64,000 bases of DNA, taken from contig NC_087066.1 of assembly GCF_963678635.1 (NCBI RefSeq), forward strand, positions 13,252,517 to 13,316,516. The letters are read 5' to 3'. Under the pieces are notes generated by a model. It had not been told where the DNA came from. It made no database searches and worked only from the letters and a program-made list of their open reading frames with translations. A program made the position numbers and the translations under genes. Each line of letters begins with the position of its first letter. The stretch's first letter is position 1. This stretch comes from Symsagittifera roscoffensis (lineage: Eukaryota > Xenacoelomorpha > Acoela > Convolutidae). Below, piece by piece: positions 32,411-44,400 of this stretch.

Positions 32411-35400
32411 AATATGATTCGATAATGAATCTGATAAGTTATCATGTTTTTACTTGCGAGAGCAAATGACTTTTCCCGCAAGCTTTCTGGGAATTTGGAC
32501 TTTTCCCGCAAACTTTCTTTTTTTTTACACTTTCTGCTGCTGCTAAGACATGCTCAATTTCCTGAAAATAAAAAGTAAAACTACTTCATAGCGAATTTGA
32601 GGTATTTAATTTTTGAAATGTATTTGAAAAATTTTGGTTTTGATTTTCGTCCTAACTTTTGTGGGCTACTTATCCGATTTTTTTAAATGCAATTTAAATT
32701 ATCTGGTGCGCTTTTCCAGCATATTCTTTCCAAAGCATAGGTTTTTAATTTATGATTCAAACAGTTTGTTCCTGCTTGATCGCACTGGCGAGCATTAGTG
32801 TATTAGAACGAACATTCATTTTCCTAAACTAACTTGCAAATTAAAGTGTTCATTAAAGTGTTCACTCAAATGGAAATTTCACTGTAGCATTGGAACTTGC
32901 ATAATATCTGTTCTCTGCTATTTTGTGTCTAGTTATTGTCCATATTTAAGCGTCCGTGACTGAGTAGTTACCGCGTTATGATTCGATAATGAATCTGATA
33001 AGTTATCATGTTTTTACTTGCGAGAGCAAATTACTTTTCCCAGCAAGCTTTGTGGGAATTGGGACTTTCCCCCGCAAACTTTCTCTTTTTACACTTTCTG
33101 CTGCTGCTAATACATGCTCAATTTCCTGAAAATAAAAATTAAAACTACTTATTAGCGAATTTGATGTGTTCAGTTTTTGAAATATATTTGAAAAATTTTG
33201 ATTTTCGTCCTAACATTTGCGGGCTAACTATCCGTTTTTTCTAAATGCAGTTTAAATTATCTGGTACGCTTTTCCAGCATATTCTTTCCAAAGCATAGGT
33301 TTTTAATTTATGATTCAAACAGTTTGGTCCTGCTTGATCGCACTGGCGAGCTTTCGAGCATTAGTGTATTAGAACGAACATTCATTTTTCTAAACTGACT
33401 TGCAAATAAAAGTGTTCATTAAAGTGTTAACTCAAATGGAAATTTCACTGTAGCATTGAAACTTGCATAATATCTGTTCTCTGCTGTTTTGTGTCTTGTT
33501 TTTGTCCATAATTAAGCGTCCGTGACTGAGTATTTACCGCGTTATGATTCGATAATGAATCTGATAAGTTATCATGTTTTTACTTGCGAGATCAAATGAC
33601 TTTTCCCAGCAAGCTTTGTGGGAATTGGGACTTCTTCCCCAAACTTTGTTTTTTTTTACACTTTCTGCTGCTGCTAAGACATGCTCAATTTCCTGAAAAT
33701 AAAAAGTAAAACTACTTCTTAGCGAATTTGATGTGTTTAATTTTTGAAATGTATTTGAAAAATTTTGATTTTCGTCCTAACATTTGTGGGCCGATTATCC
33801 GTTTTTTTTTCTAAATGCAGTTTAAATTATCTGGTACGCTTTTCCAGCTGATTCTTTCCAAAGCATAGATTTTTAATTTGTGATTCAAACAGTTTGTTCC
33901 TGCTTGATCGCACTGGCGAGCATTAGTGTATTAGAACGAACATTCATTTTTTCTAAACTGACTTGCAAATAAAAGTGTTCATTAAAGTGTTCACTCAAAT
34001 GAAAATTTCACTGTAGCATTGGAATTTGCATAATATCTGTTCTCTGCTGTTTTGTGTCTTGTTTTGGTCCATAATTAAGCGTCCGTGACTGAGTAGTTAC
34101 CGCGTTATGATTCGATAATGAATCTGATAAGTTATCTTGTTTTTAATTGCGAGAGCAAATGACTTTTCCCAGCAAGCTTTCTGGGAATTGGGACTTTTCA
34201 CCGCAAACGTTCTTTTTTTTTACACTTTCTGCTGCTGCTTAGACATGCTCAATTTCCTCAAAATAAAAAGTAAAAATACTTCTGAGCGAATTTGTGTTAT
34301 TTAATTTTTGAAATGTATTTGAAAAGTTTTGGTTTTGATTCTCGTCCTAACTTTTGTGGGCTAATTATCCGTTTTTTTTTCTAAATGCATTTTAAAGTAT
34401 CTGGTACGCTTTTCCAGCATTTTCTTTCCAAAGCATAGGTTTTTAATTTATGATTCAAACAGTTTGGTCCTGCTTGATCGCACTGGCGAGCTTTCGAGCA
34501 TTAGTGTATTAAAACGAACATTCATTTTTCTAAACTGACTTGCAAATAAAAGTAAAGTGTTCATTAAAGTGTTAACTCAAATGGAAATTTCACTGTAGCA
34601 TTGAAACTTGCATAATATCTGTTCTCTGCTGTTTTGTGTCTTGTTTTTGTCCATAATTAAGCGTCCGTGACTGAGTATTTACCGCGTTATGATTCGATAA
34701 TGAATCTGATAAGTTATCATGTTTTTACTTGCGAGATCAAATGACTTTTCCCAGCAAGCTTTGTGGGAATTGGGACTTTCCCCCCCAAACTTTGTTTTTT
34801 TTTACACTTTCTGCTGCTGCTAAGACATGCTCAATTTCCTGAAAATAAAAAGTAAACTACTTCTTAGCGAATTTGATGTGTTTAATTTTTGAAATGTATT
34901 TAAAAAATTTTGATTTTCGTGCTAACATTTGTGGGCTAATTATCCGTTTTTTTTCTAAATGCAGTTAAAATTATCTGGTACGCTTTTCGAGCATATTCTT
35001 TCCAAAGCATAGGTTTTTAATTTATGATTCAAACAGTTTGTTCCTGCTTGATTGCACTTGCGAGCTTTCGAGCATTAGTGTATTAGAACGAACATTCATT
35101 TTTTCTAAACTAACTTGCAAATAAAAGTGTTCATTAAAGTGTTCACTCAAATGGAAATTTCACTGTAGCATTGGAACTTGCATAATATCTGTTGTCTGCT
35201 GTTTTGTGTCTTGTTTTTGTCCATAATTAAGCGTCCGTGACTGAGTATTTACCGCGTTATGATTCGATAATGAATCTGATAAGTTATCATGTTTTTACTT
35301 GCGAGATCAAATGACTTTTCCCAGCAAGCTTTGTGGGAATTGGGACTTTCCCCCCCAAACTTTGTTTTTTTTTTACACTTTCTGCTGCTGCTAAGACATG

Positions 35401-36968
35401 CTCAATTTCCTGAAAATAAAAATGTAAAACTACTTCTTAGCGAATTTGATGTGTTTAATTTTTGAAATGTATTTAAAAATTTTTGATTTTCGTGCTAACA
35501 TTTGTGGGCTAATTATCCGTTTTTTTTCTAAATGCAGTTAAAATTATCTGGTACGCTTTTCGAGCATATTCTTTCCAAAGCATAGGTTTTTAATTTATGA
35601 TTCAAACAGTTTGTTCCTGCTTGATTGCACTTGCGAGCTTTCGAGCATTAGTGTATTAGAACGAACATTCATTTTTTCTAAACTAACTTGCAAATAAAAG
35701 TGTTCATTAAAGTGTTCACTCAAATGGAAATTTCACTGTAGCATTGGAACTTGCATAATATCTGTTCTCTGCTGTTTTGTGTCTTGTTTTGGTCCATAAT
35801 TAAGCGTCCGTGACTGAGTAGTTACCGCGTTATGATTCGATAATGAATCTGATAAGTTATCATGTTTTTACTTGCGAGATCAAATGACTTTTCCCAGCAA
35901 GCTTTGTGGGAATTGGGACTTTCCCCCGCAAACTTTCTTTTTTTACACTTTCTGCTGCTGCTACGACATGCTCAATTTCCTGAAATTAAAAAGTAAAACT
36001 ACTTCTTAGCGAATTTGATGTGTTTAATTTTTGAAATGTATTTGAAAAATTTTGATTTTCGTCCTAACATTTGTGGGCTGATTATCCGTTTTTTTTTTCT
36101 AAATGCAGTTTAAAATATCTGGTACGCTTTTCCAGCTGATTCTTTCCAAAGCATAGATTTTTAATTTGTGATTCAAGCAGTTTGTTCCTGCTTGATCGCA
36201 CTGGCGAGCTTTCGAGCATTAGTGTATTAGAACGAACATTCATTTTTTCTAAACTGACTTGCAAATAAAAGTGTTCATTAAAGTGTTCACTCAAATGAAA
36301 ATTTCACTGTAGCATTGGAATTTGCATAATATCTGTTCTCTGCTGTTTTGTGTCTTGTTTTGGTCCATAATTAAGCGTCCGTGACTGAGTAGTTACCGCG
36401 TTATGATTCGATAATGAATCTGATAAGTTATCTTGTTTTTAATTGCGAGAGCAAATGACTTTTCCCAGCAAGCTTTCTGGGAATTGGGACTTTTCACCGC
36501 AAACGTTCTTTTTTTTACACTTTCATGCTCAATTTCCTCAAAATAAAAAGTAAAAATACTTTTGAGCGAATTTGTGTTATTTAATTTTTGAAATGTATTT
36601 GAAAAGTTTTGGTTTTGATTCTCGTCCTAACTTTTGTGGGCTAATTATCCGTTTTTTTTTCTAAATGCATTTTAAATTATCTGGTACGCTTTTCCAGCAT
36701 TTTCTTTCCAAAGCATAGGTTTTCAATTTATCATTCAAACAGTTTGTTCCTGCTTTATCGCACTGGCGAGCTTTCGAGCATTAGTGTATTAGAACGAACA
36801 TTCATATTTTCTTAACTAACTTGCAAATAAAAGTGTTCATTAAAGTGTTCACTCAAATTGAAATTTCACTGTAGCATTGGAAATTGCATAATAGTTGTTC
36901 TCTGCTATTTTGTGTCTAGTTTTGTCATTAATTAGGCGTCCGTGAGTGAGTAGTTACCGCGTGAGAAT
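32411..36968 (+). repeat. satellite array, eight units of about 570 bp
   Basis: The marker gattcgataatgaatctg recurs at 32416, 32980, 33546, 34109, 34691, 35261, 35834 and 36405, with spacings of 564, 566, 563, 582, 570, 573 and 571 bp. Each unit ends with a partial tRNA-like head (gcgtccgtgactgagtag/tatttaccgcg). Units 3-4 (from 33546) are most like units 7-8 (from 35834), sharing features such as ttatcttgtttttaattgcg and caccgcaaacgttc; units 5 and 6 are also a close pair. This is a higher-order pattern of about 2.3 kb. No unit encodes a protein. Confidence 0.92.
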
Positions 36969-37140
36969 TATAATCTCTAGGTCGCAGTATGTGGTAGGTT
37001 CTAATCCGAGACGTAGCCGAATTATTACTAATTCGAGGCTTTTTACTACTTTATTCCTTTTGTGTTTTTAGAGCTACTTTCTGTCGTGTACCCGCTAGTG
37101 TTTGTAAAGTGCAGCTTCGTCTCTGTGTAAAAAGATGTTT
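36935..37140 (+). repeat. tRNA-headed SINE-like copy at the right end of the satellite
   Basis: It starts with a tRNA-like segment (ggcgtccgtgagtgagtagttaccgcg, then tataatctctaggtcgcag, then ggttctaatcc as a B-box relative). It runs through an AT-rich body to gtttgtaaagtgcagcttcgtctctgtg, a tail motif also seen near 22690, 31600, 44220 and 61820. Unlike the array units it keeps the anticodon-arm and B-box parts, so it may represent the source form. Confidence 0.6.
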
Positions 37141-38010
37141 TATGAAATGTATGTGATTTGGTTTTTTCGTGTTTTAGGCAGGAAATTTTTTTTTCAAGTT
37201 TTCCGAAAATTTTGCTCAAACTTTTTTTAGCGATTTGCAAAAAGGTGGTATCAATGGAAAAACCACTCACTTGAGTTTTTAGGTTCAATGGAAAGAATAG
37301 GTTGTAGACAGCACTGCTGCTTAGGCAGTTACGCTCGTTTTCTTCCACAAAAGTTTATTGATTTTTGAATCGTTTTTTTTTCAAATTTTTTGGCTTTTGA
37401 AAACAACTCTCCCAAATCTGAAAATGAAATTTATGGCTCTTCGAAAAAAAATAACATACCAAATGTGAGATTTTGATTTTAATCGAAATAGCAGGTTGTG
37501 CGAAGTTTCTCTGCATAAGCGGCTAGGTTTCAGTTTTTAGCACAAAAAGCTGTGGCCCTCGGAAAAGTCAAGTTTTGATTGTTTGACCAATTTTTTTTGA
37601 ATTTTTTCTGGTCTCGAAAACTGAACCTGTCTTGAAACCTAATAAGAGGTTTTTAGTTCAATCAAAATATTGAGCTGTGAAAAATGCTCATGCTTTCGCG
37701 GCTATGTCTAAAAATTTTAAACACATTTTCATGGCCCTCGGAAACTTCAATTTTTGATTGTTTGATTGTTTTGAAACTTATTTATTTTTCTCGAAAACTA
37801 CCTTCGAGTGCGAGTTTTTGGGCTCAATCAAAAGATAGAGTTAAGAGAAGCTCCCCTGTACAAAATGCTATTTGCAATTTTTGCAAAAGAAATGGCACAC
37901 TGAAAAGTCAATGTTTTGAGATTCTGTGGGTGTTTTGTTACTTTTGCATTTCTCGAAAACAACCCAGTCGACTCTAATCTAACCGTTTAATCGAAGAATG
38001 AAGTAGTGGG
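37141..38010. repeat. diverged tandem repeat, about 170-190 bp period
   Basis: Similar phrases recur: gagtttttaggttcaatggaaagaatagg (37273), attttaatcgaaatagcagg (37477), gtttttagttcaatcaaaatattgag (37649) and gtttttgggctcaatcaaaagatagag (37824). They are linked by 'ctctcgaaaac' and 'ggccctcggaaa...tcaa.ttttgattg' blocks. The copies are strongly diverged, so unit length and number are estimates. Confidence 0.45.
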
Positions 38011-40084
38011 AATATTGTTCGAAAAAAAATTGTCCTCAGGAAGTTCTAATTTCTCCAAAAAATTTCACAAATATTTATTTTATTAGAGAAATAATTAAAG
38101 CTTTGGGTGAAATCAATTTTAGATTTTTTGGTTTCACCCATTTCATCCTGCATCAGTACAACAAAGTCGCAAAAAGTCGAAGAGGTAGCTTCAGTAAAGT
38201 AAGTTGCGAAAAAAATTTGACAAACAAGCCAAATTTTGGGCTCTACTCAGGCGAAACTCGAGAAACGAAAAAACCTGCTACTTTTAGCTCACTTTCTTCT
38301 ATATCGAAATTGATCCCTCTACCAAGTCTGCTGCGAATCTATTTTCCATTACCAATCGTACAACCAACATTCAGTTTTGTGGAATGCAGCGATAGAACAG
38401 AAAATTAATATTGCGCAAAGAAGTATAATAGAAGAAAATACCATTGCTATTACTTCAGAAAAAGCCCGCAGTGTCAGCAACGACGCATTCTTTTTTGATT
38501 ACCAGAAAAAAAGACCCAATTGATTTTTTATCTGCAACTAGAAATCAGTAACTGGAATAAGATCTTGCTAACTGCAGCTAAAACTATATTCAAAAATCTG
38601 TCTGACTGACGTAAAGAAGGCCAACTATATACCTTTTATGCTGTATTCACCATTACTATAATCCAAGTGTTTCTTTTTAGCAGTAGAAAAGAAGACTGAA
38701 ATGATAGTTTCGGATCGGCTGCTTTTGAGAATAAAAAAAACAGAATCATAGCGCGAAACCAAAGAACCAAAAGAAGACTTAAGGTTATCTTTCTTGGAGT
38801 TACTGTAACTAGGTTACAGTCTGTTGAAAAATCGATCAAAAAATAGTTGACCGTTTTGTACCTCATTGACCGTTGTGTACCCCATACATTCAAAAGTTTT
38901 ACAGTGGATGAATTTTATGTTCAATTCAAGTTCATCTACTAAAAGAAAGGCAATTTAAGCTACAGAAGTGCAGATGGCGACTTTTATTTTCTAAAGCATT
39001 AAAAAAAACACTTTTTTTTCTGAATTCAATGTTTTTCTTTCAAGGATCCCAGAATTTAACAAATTTAAATTTTTGACATTGAGATGTTTTTCTTTTGTTT
39101 CATGAAAGCCTAACTTGGCAGACTCGCGAAATTTAAACAGCTGATACGTCATTAGGATTTGAAACTTTTTCTATAAAATCCATAATCTTTATAATGGTTT
39201 ATTGTCTTTGTTTTAACTTCTTGCTTTCGTAAAATTTTCCAAAGTCAGCAAAACAGGCAGAAATTATAACAAAAACCATGATAGCATAAGCGCTCGGTAC
39301 AATTTACATTTTTACTGCAAAAAAGGAACACAAAAGAAGAAAAAATTATTATATATCTATAATAGTTCCTTTATAAAAGTAAACATTTCGCTGTAAAGCC
39401 AGGCCCAAATTACTCTCATGGTGGCGATGTACCAGGATACTATTATGAAAGAGCAGCGCAGAACTATTTTTTTTCCTTTCTCTCATTTTTTTCTTTCAAG
39501 GCTTTTTAAAAAACGCAATTTCTCGAAAACCAGAAGATTTGAGAGAATCATCTTCTTCCCAGCATAAGATCACATCCCTATGTGTCATCTCTGATAGCAT
39601 GCAAATAATAATTTTAAATTTTTTGTTTTAGATTTTGTTAATAACAAATTTCGGCAATTTTTCAGAAAGCTACAACTAAATTAGCTTTCAACTTGAACGC
39701 ATTTTCAAAAACTATAATTGAAAAGAGTTCTGGATACCATAAGTCCAAGGTACACTCAAGCTTTTTACATGCTTCTTCATATCATTTTTTATGAGAACAG
39801 TTTTTACTATGAAATTTTCTACAGAAAAAAAAACAATCTTGTTTTTTAAATCGGAAAACCTAAAAAAAATTAGAAAAAATGAAATTTTCGAAAACCAGAT
39901 AGTATCACCCCCTTAGTTTCTACAATTGAAAGTTACTTAACCTTGTTTTTTTTGTCTGATCACATTTTTGCTACGGGTTTTGAAAAAGTTTAGAAATATA
40001 AAACAGGTTATTTCATGGTTAGCATAAATATAATTATCTTTAAGGTTAAGAACAAAAAGGCAAACTTCCTTTTGGTTGTTTAAC
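38011..40084. other. AT-rich intergenic DNA
   Basis: No gene or clear repeat was recognised. Two 'ctcgaaaaccaga' blocks (about 39532 and 39889) hint at further diverged copies of the neighbouring repeat. Confidence 0.4.
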
Positions 40085-41045
40085 CTTAAGTATCAGGCAT
40101 AAGATGGTTATCGAAAATCACGTGTAGAAGCCTATTTCCCAGATTTGTGAGCGAAGTTGATCCAATTTCACTTGTACAGCATGATGTGTGAAATAATGGG
40201 AGCAACGATCTGCTTGTTTTTAGAAAACTCAATTTTAAAAAAAGTCTGTCTAAATAAACGTTCTGTTGCAGCTTGTTGGCGTATTTTATGCGAAATGTTA
40301 ATGGCCACATTCATAGACTTTTTGGGCAATTATTAGTATGTTTTCTTGGTGTTTTTTTGAAAATGAATTGAGAATTAGGTGACTCTAGCTTCTATAATCA
40401 AAAACAAGCAGCCTATTTTGTATTATTGGTTTTAAATTAGCCGTGTAATACGTTAACAGTACTGCCCTTGGTACAAAATGTCTCATTTTGGAAACAAAAC
40501 CACAATGACCTCCTAATTTAGTTTTAACCTTGATAGTTTGTTCGGAAAAAGCTGAACTTGTTGTCAACGATAACACCGAGATATTTTGACAATAGTTTTG
40601 CTGTAAAAATTAAATCACTCATAGCAACAAGTTTTTTTTTCAGATTTTTTGAATCGTGATGCTTTTGATGTCATTTTGGATTTCATTTCAGATAAAACTT
40701 AAACGAGTTGAGACACAACCCCGACCTCCATGAAGTACTAGTTTTTAACTGCTTCCAAAATTTTCATGTAGATCGAAGCGAGTTCTTTTGGTTGAATCAG
40801 CAAGAGCATCTTTTTAGGCAACTTTTGGACGGAACTCAAAGTGTTTGAAGTAGAGCTGAACTTCTGATATAAGTTGAACTTCTGATATTAGTTATATAAT
40901 CAAAAAGGCATCAATTTTTCGAATGTCTTAGTACAGATAACCAATAGAGAGCTGGGGCGCCGGTTATTCAGATCTAAATAACTGTCTCCTTTATGAAGTG
41001 GCAACACTTAAGCAAAATTGAGGTTATTGGGAAGATACCCTGAAA
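40085..41045 (-). pseudogene. CR1/Jockey-like LINE reverse transcriptase remnant
   Basis: On the - strand, broken frames give the motif order of an apurinic-endonuclease-type LINE RT. VLPLHKGDSYLDLNNRRPSSLL and TFEKLM (41,040-40,900) correspond to the 'NYRPISLLP...FEK' box. FEFRPK and KDALADST (about 40,830) correspond to 'QFGFRxxxST'. LSKYLGVIVDNKFSF (about 40,590-40,550) is the post-palm box, then KTKLGGHCGFVSKMRHFVPRAVLLTYY (40,530-40,440). The catalytic YADD region is not seen. Stops and frameshifts throughout show an old dead copy. Confidence 0.7.
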
Positions 41046-41196
41046 TAAACGTTAGGCTGATTAAATAAGTTAGTTGGGGCGCAATTATATATGCTGTAAT
41101 TTTTAGGAAGTGACTGCTTATTTCATCAATTTTGGTTAAGACTGTTAATCACAGAAAGAGTTTCACAAAAAAAGGGTTTTGAAAGATATGTTATGT

Positions 41197-41202
41197 TTTA
41201 TT
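41197..41202 (-). terminator. candidate poly(A) signal of the coiled-coil gene
   Basis: AATAAA on the - strand, about 270 nt after the stop codon at 41470-41472. Position and sequence fit, but no transcript evidence is available. Confidence 0.4.
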
Positions 41203-41469
41203 TTTTAAAGCTTCCTTATGTTTTTGGTTTTGTAATTAAAAGCTAATTTTCGCTTTTTTTTCTTTTATACTTTTTCTTGCATAAGCTCATTTTTTCTCGT
41301 AAGCATGAAGTATTAACTCTGTAAGTTATTTTGGTTAATATGGAAGAGATCATAAAAATTTAAATTAAGTAGCCAGATAATTTGTTTTTCAAAAGCATTT
41401 AAAGTGATAAATACAAAGACTCCTAGAAATTTAATAGTTTTTCAAAAATGTGAAGCTTCTCTATCTTTT

Positions 41470-44400
41470 TTACTTGACTGGAGGAGGAAATTTGACTGAG
41501 TTTGTTGAAATCGGTCTCGGCATTGGACTTGAAGCCCTTGGTCTCAATTTGACCCCTGACCTCTCTGAAACTGAAAGATCATTGCCCATTTCTTCCCCGC
41601 TCCTTCTGGGGCTCAGAGCTCTTTTTGCTCTCTCGATAGCCGACATTCCTTTGCTCTCGTCTTTTGAAGTGACTCTTGACTCGCCACTGCGTCTCGAATT
41701 TCTCGAAGAGCTCTCGGTTGCGTCGAACGATGATGAGGGTTTGTCAGTTGAGACTTCGAAATCAGAGGCCTCGGTTATTAGGGTGCCGAGTTCTTCGGTT
41801 ACAAGACGTGCTGCTTGGGCTAAAGTTGCTTCGAGAGACCCTGCGAAAATATTTTTAGTCAGCCTCTTACTCTTTTTAAAATTCATTTTCAACTTTTTTT
41901 TCAGATTTTTGAATTTGTTTGGTTTTTTTTCTATTATACACGCATTAAATAACTGTGTTTCAAATTGCACGTTTTCTATGTCCACTAGAATGCACAAATC
42001 GATATGTCAGAGGAAGAGCAATAAAACAAAAATACTCAGGCTGTTCTGATAAGTTTTTAGGACGCACCTGTCGAGCCTTGGGACGTCAACAGACTTGACT
42101 CTTTGTCCGTCTGATTATCTACTGGTGCTGATGAACTGCTAGATGCTCTCTTCCTATTGTCACTGTCACTTTCATTCCCATCAGAAGGAGTCTGAAACAA
42201 TAGCATTTCATCTATAGTTTGCGGGATGTAAAAGTATAAAGTATAAAAGTATGTAAAATCAAATTATGGTGGGGGAAAACCTAAGAAATGCACACTCGCT
42301 TCCTCAAATTTTCCTTGTTGCTATCTTGAAAAATTACAAATAAACTTATGGATATTTCTATATCAACCAAAACACTTTATTATAAATTATTGAGTTTTTT
42401 TTTCTGTTAGACGGCCCAAAAATGCTCGTTATAATATTGGAATGACTGATCGTCATGCTTGAATCTGATCAGTTGAAACTGTTTCATAGCAAATACGAAT
42501 CTAGATTATCATTGAAAAAGAGAAGCTCAATTAAAAACTTGGTAACTTTGAGCCGTATAACAGAAAACACTCGAATTTTTTGCGGCAACCTCTGAATTTG
42601 AACCAATGAATTGGCGAGTGTTTAGCTTACCTTGCTTTTCTTCCTGCGTCCCAAAGTGAAGAACCACTTCCTCTCTGCGCCTCCCATTGTATCCTGAAAC
42701 AAAAAAAAAACTAAAACAGAGAAACTAGAACATTGCATTCTAAGACAAAAAAGACATTATACTTTTTCAACAGACTTTTTTCTGGTATTTACATTGAAGT
42801 ATTTGTTGTGCTTGACTTGAAATGGCGACAATTCGTTGCGATTATGAAAAGCGACAGTTCGCGCTAACTATTTTGATCAGGCATCATTGCCTGGTAATTC
42901 CAAAATTTTCTCTATATTCATTCGCACAACGACCAGGGTATGGCCATTTGGTTGCTGTGCTTGGCCCAATCAATATTCAAGTAGTTTCTTGGTTTTCTAC
43001 CACTTCAGGAAAATGGAAGGAACTTTAGCGTAAGGTATTTTGTTTTTCAGCTGATTCTGACTACCTGAAAGAAAGCTTGAAGAAAATCAATTGTAGAATT
43101 TTTTTAAACTCCTAATAGTGGTAATTCACTTTTTAAAAGTTTCATAACTGTTATCTTAGTTTAAAGAAAAAATGGTCTCCGTTTTTGATGGCTATTCGGA
43201 CTAATAAGTCTGAAACCTAGTTTTCGGATTAATTTTGATTCTAAGTTCAATTTGCTTTAATCAATAACCAATCCTAATTAAGAAATACGCCCCCTCCCTC
43301 CCCCCATACGCTCATGACTAAAAACAAAATCGAAAAAAATTCTGAAAAAGTATTTGCTAAAAAGATATTCGTTTTTACAGAAGAACGGAGCATTCTCTGC
43401 TACTTGCGCAGCAACCGGCTATCCATGTTTATTTATAACACTTGCGAGAGTGTAAGATTTATTAGTGATTTACTTCTGTAAGATTTATTAGTGAACCCTG
43501 GCAAGTTCGCGCCTCCTTCCCATTGGCCTAGAGGTAACGCGGTTGCATTTGTATAAAAAAAATGGGGTTCGAGTCCCGACCACACTTTTTGTTTTTCAGT
43601 ATGAATGAAATTGAGTTTTTTTTCGGGGAAAATTGAAATTGTTGGACTTTTGTTTGTTTGATTGTGTTTTGTCGGCTAAGTTGCACATCGGGGATGCTTT
43701 TTGTGATTTCAGCAATTTTCATTCTTGACGGAAGTGTATTTTATTTACTCTTCTACTTTTTAGTAGTAATAGCCCTGACGTTGTAGATTTTCCTTGGTTT
43801 TCTTTTTTGATTTGTTTTTCGCTTAAAAGTTTTATACGGCCTAACTGGTTTCAACCTATGTTTGTTTCGGCATAGATAACTTATTTTGTGTCGCTTCTAG
43901 AACAAAAATTGGTTGATGTTTTTTGACAAACTCAGGTAGTTTGTGTTGAAAATTTTCAAAGTTACAAACTTAATCAATTTTTTTAATTGAAAAGAATGTT
44001 TTATGGTATTTTGTTTTTGGTTCGGCTCACTTGTTTTCTGCTAAATGGCCTGTGGGTAAATTCTAAAAGCTTATTTAACACTTGTGGCTGTGTTTTCGGC
44101 AGTTTTTTTGAAATTAACTTTATTTTTTTCCATTTCTTAATTTTGTTATTTCTGTCTCATTATCTATTCGCAAGCTTACAATGCTGCGCTTGCGTTGTAT
44201 CGCAAGTTATGCGGGCCTCCGCTTCGCCTCTGTGGTAAATTACGCTGCAACGAATTCTCGTTTATTGGAAAGCTACCAAGAGTCGCTGGGACAAAATGTC
44301 ACATCACTGCTTGACGCAAACATTCTATGTGAACCATAAGTGACGAGAAAACACCAACGAAATCAATATCTTTACAGATCCTGATTTGGTGTTACTTTGA

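Noticed and set aside
36082-36294. 70-codon - strand frame inside the satellite
   Set aside because: It is not open in the other units, so it is a chance frame.
32411-36968. CRISPR array
   Set aside because: Units of 570 bp without spacers in animal DNA; this is a satellite.
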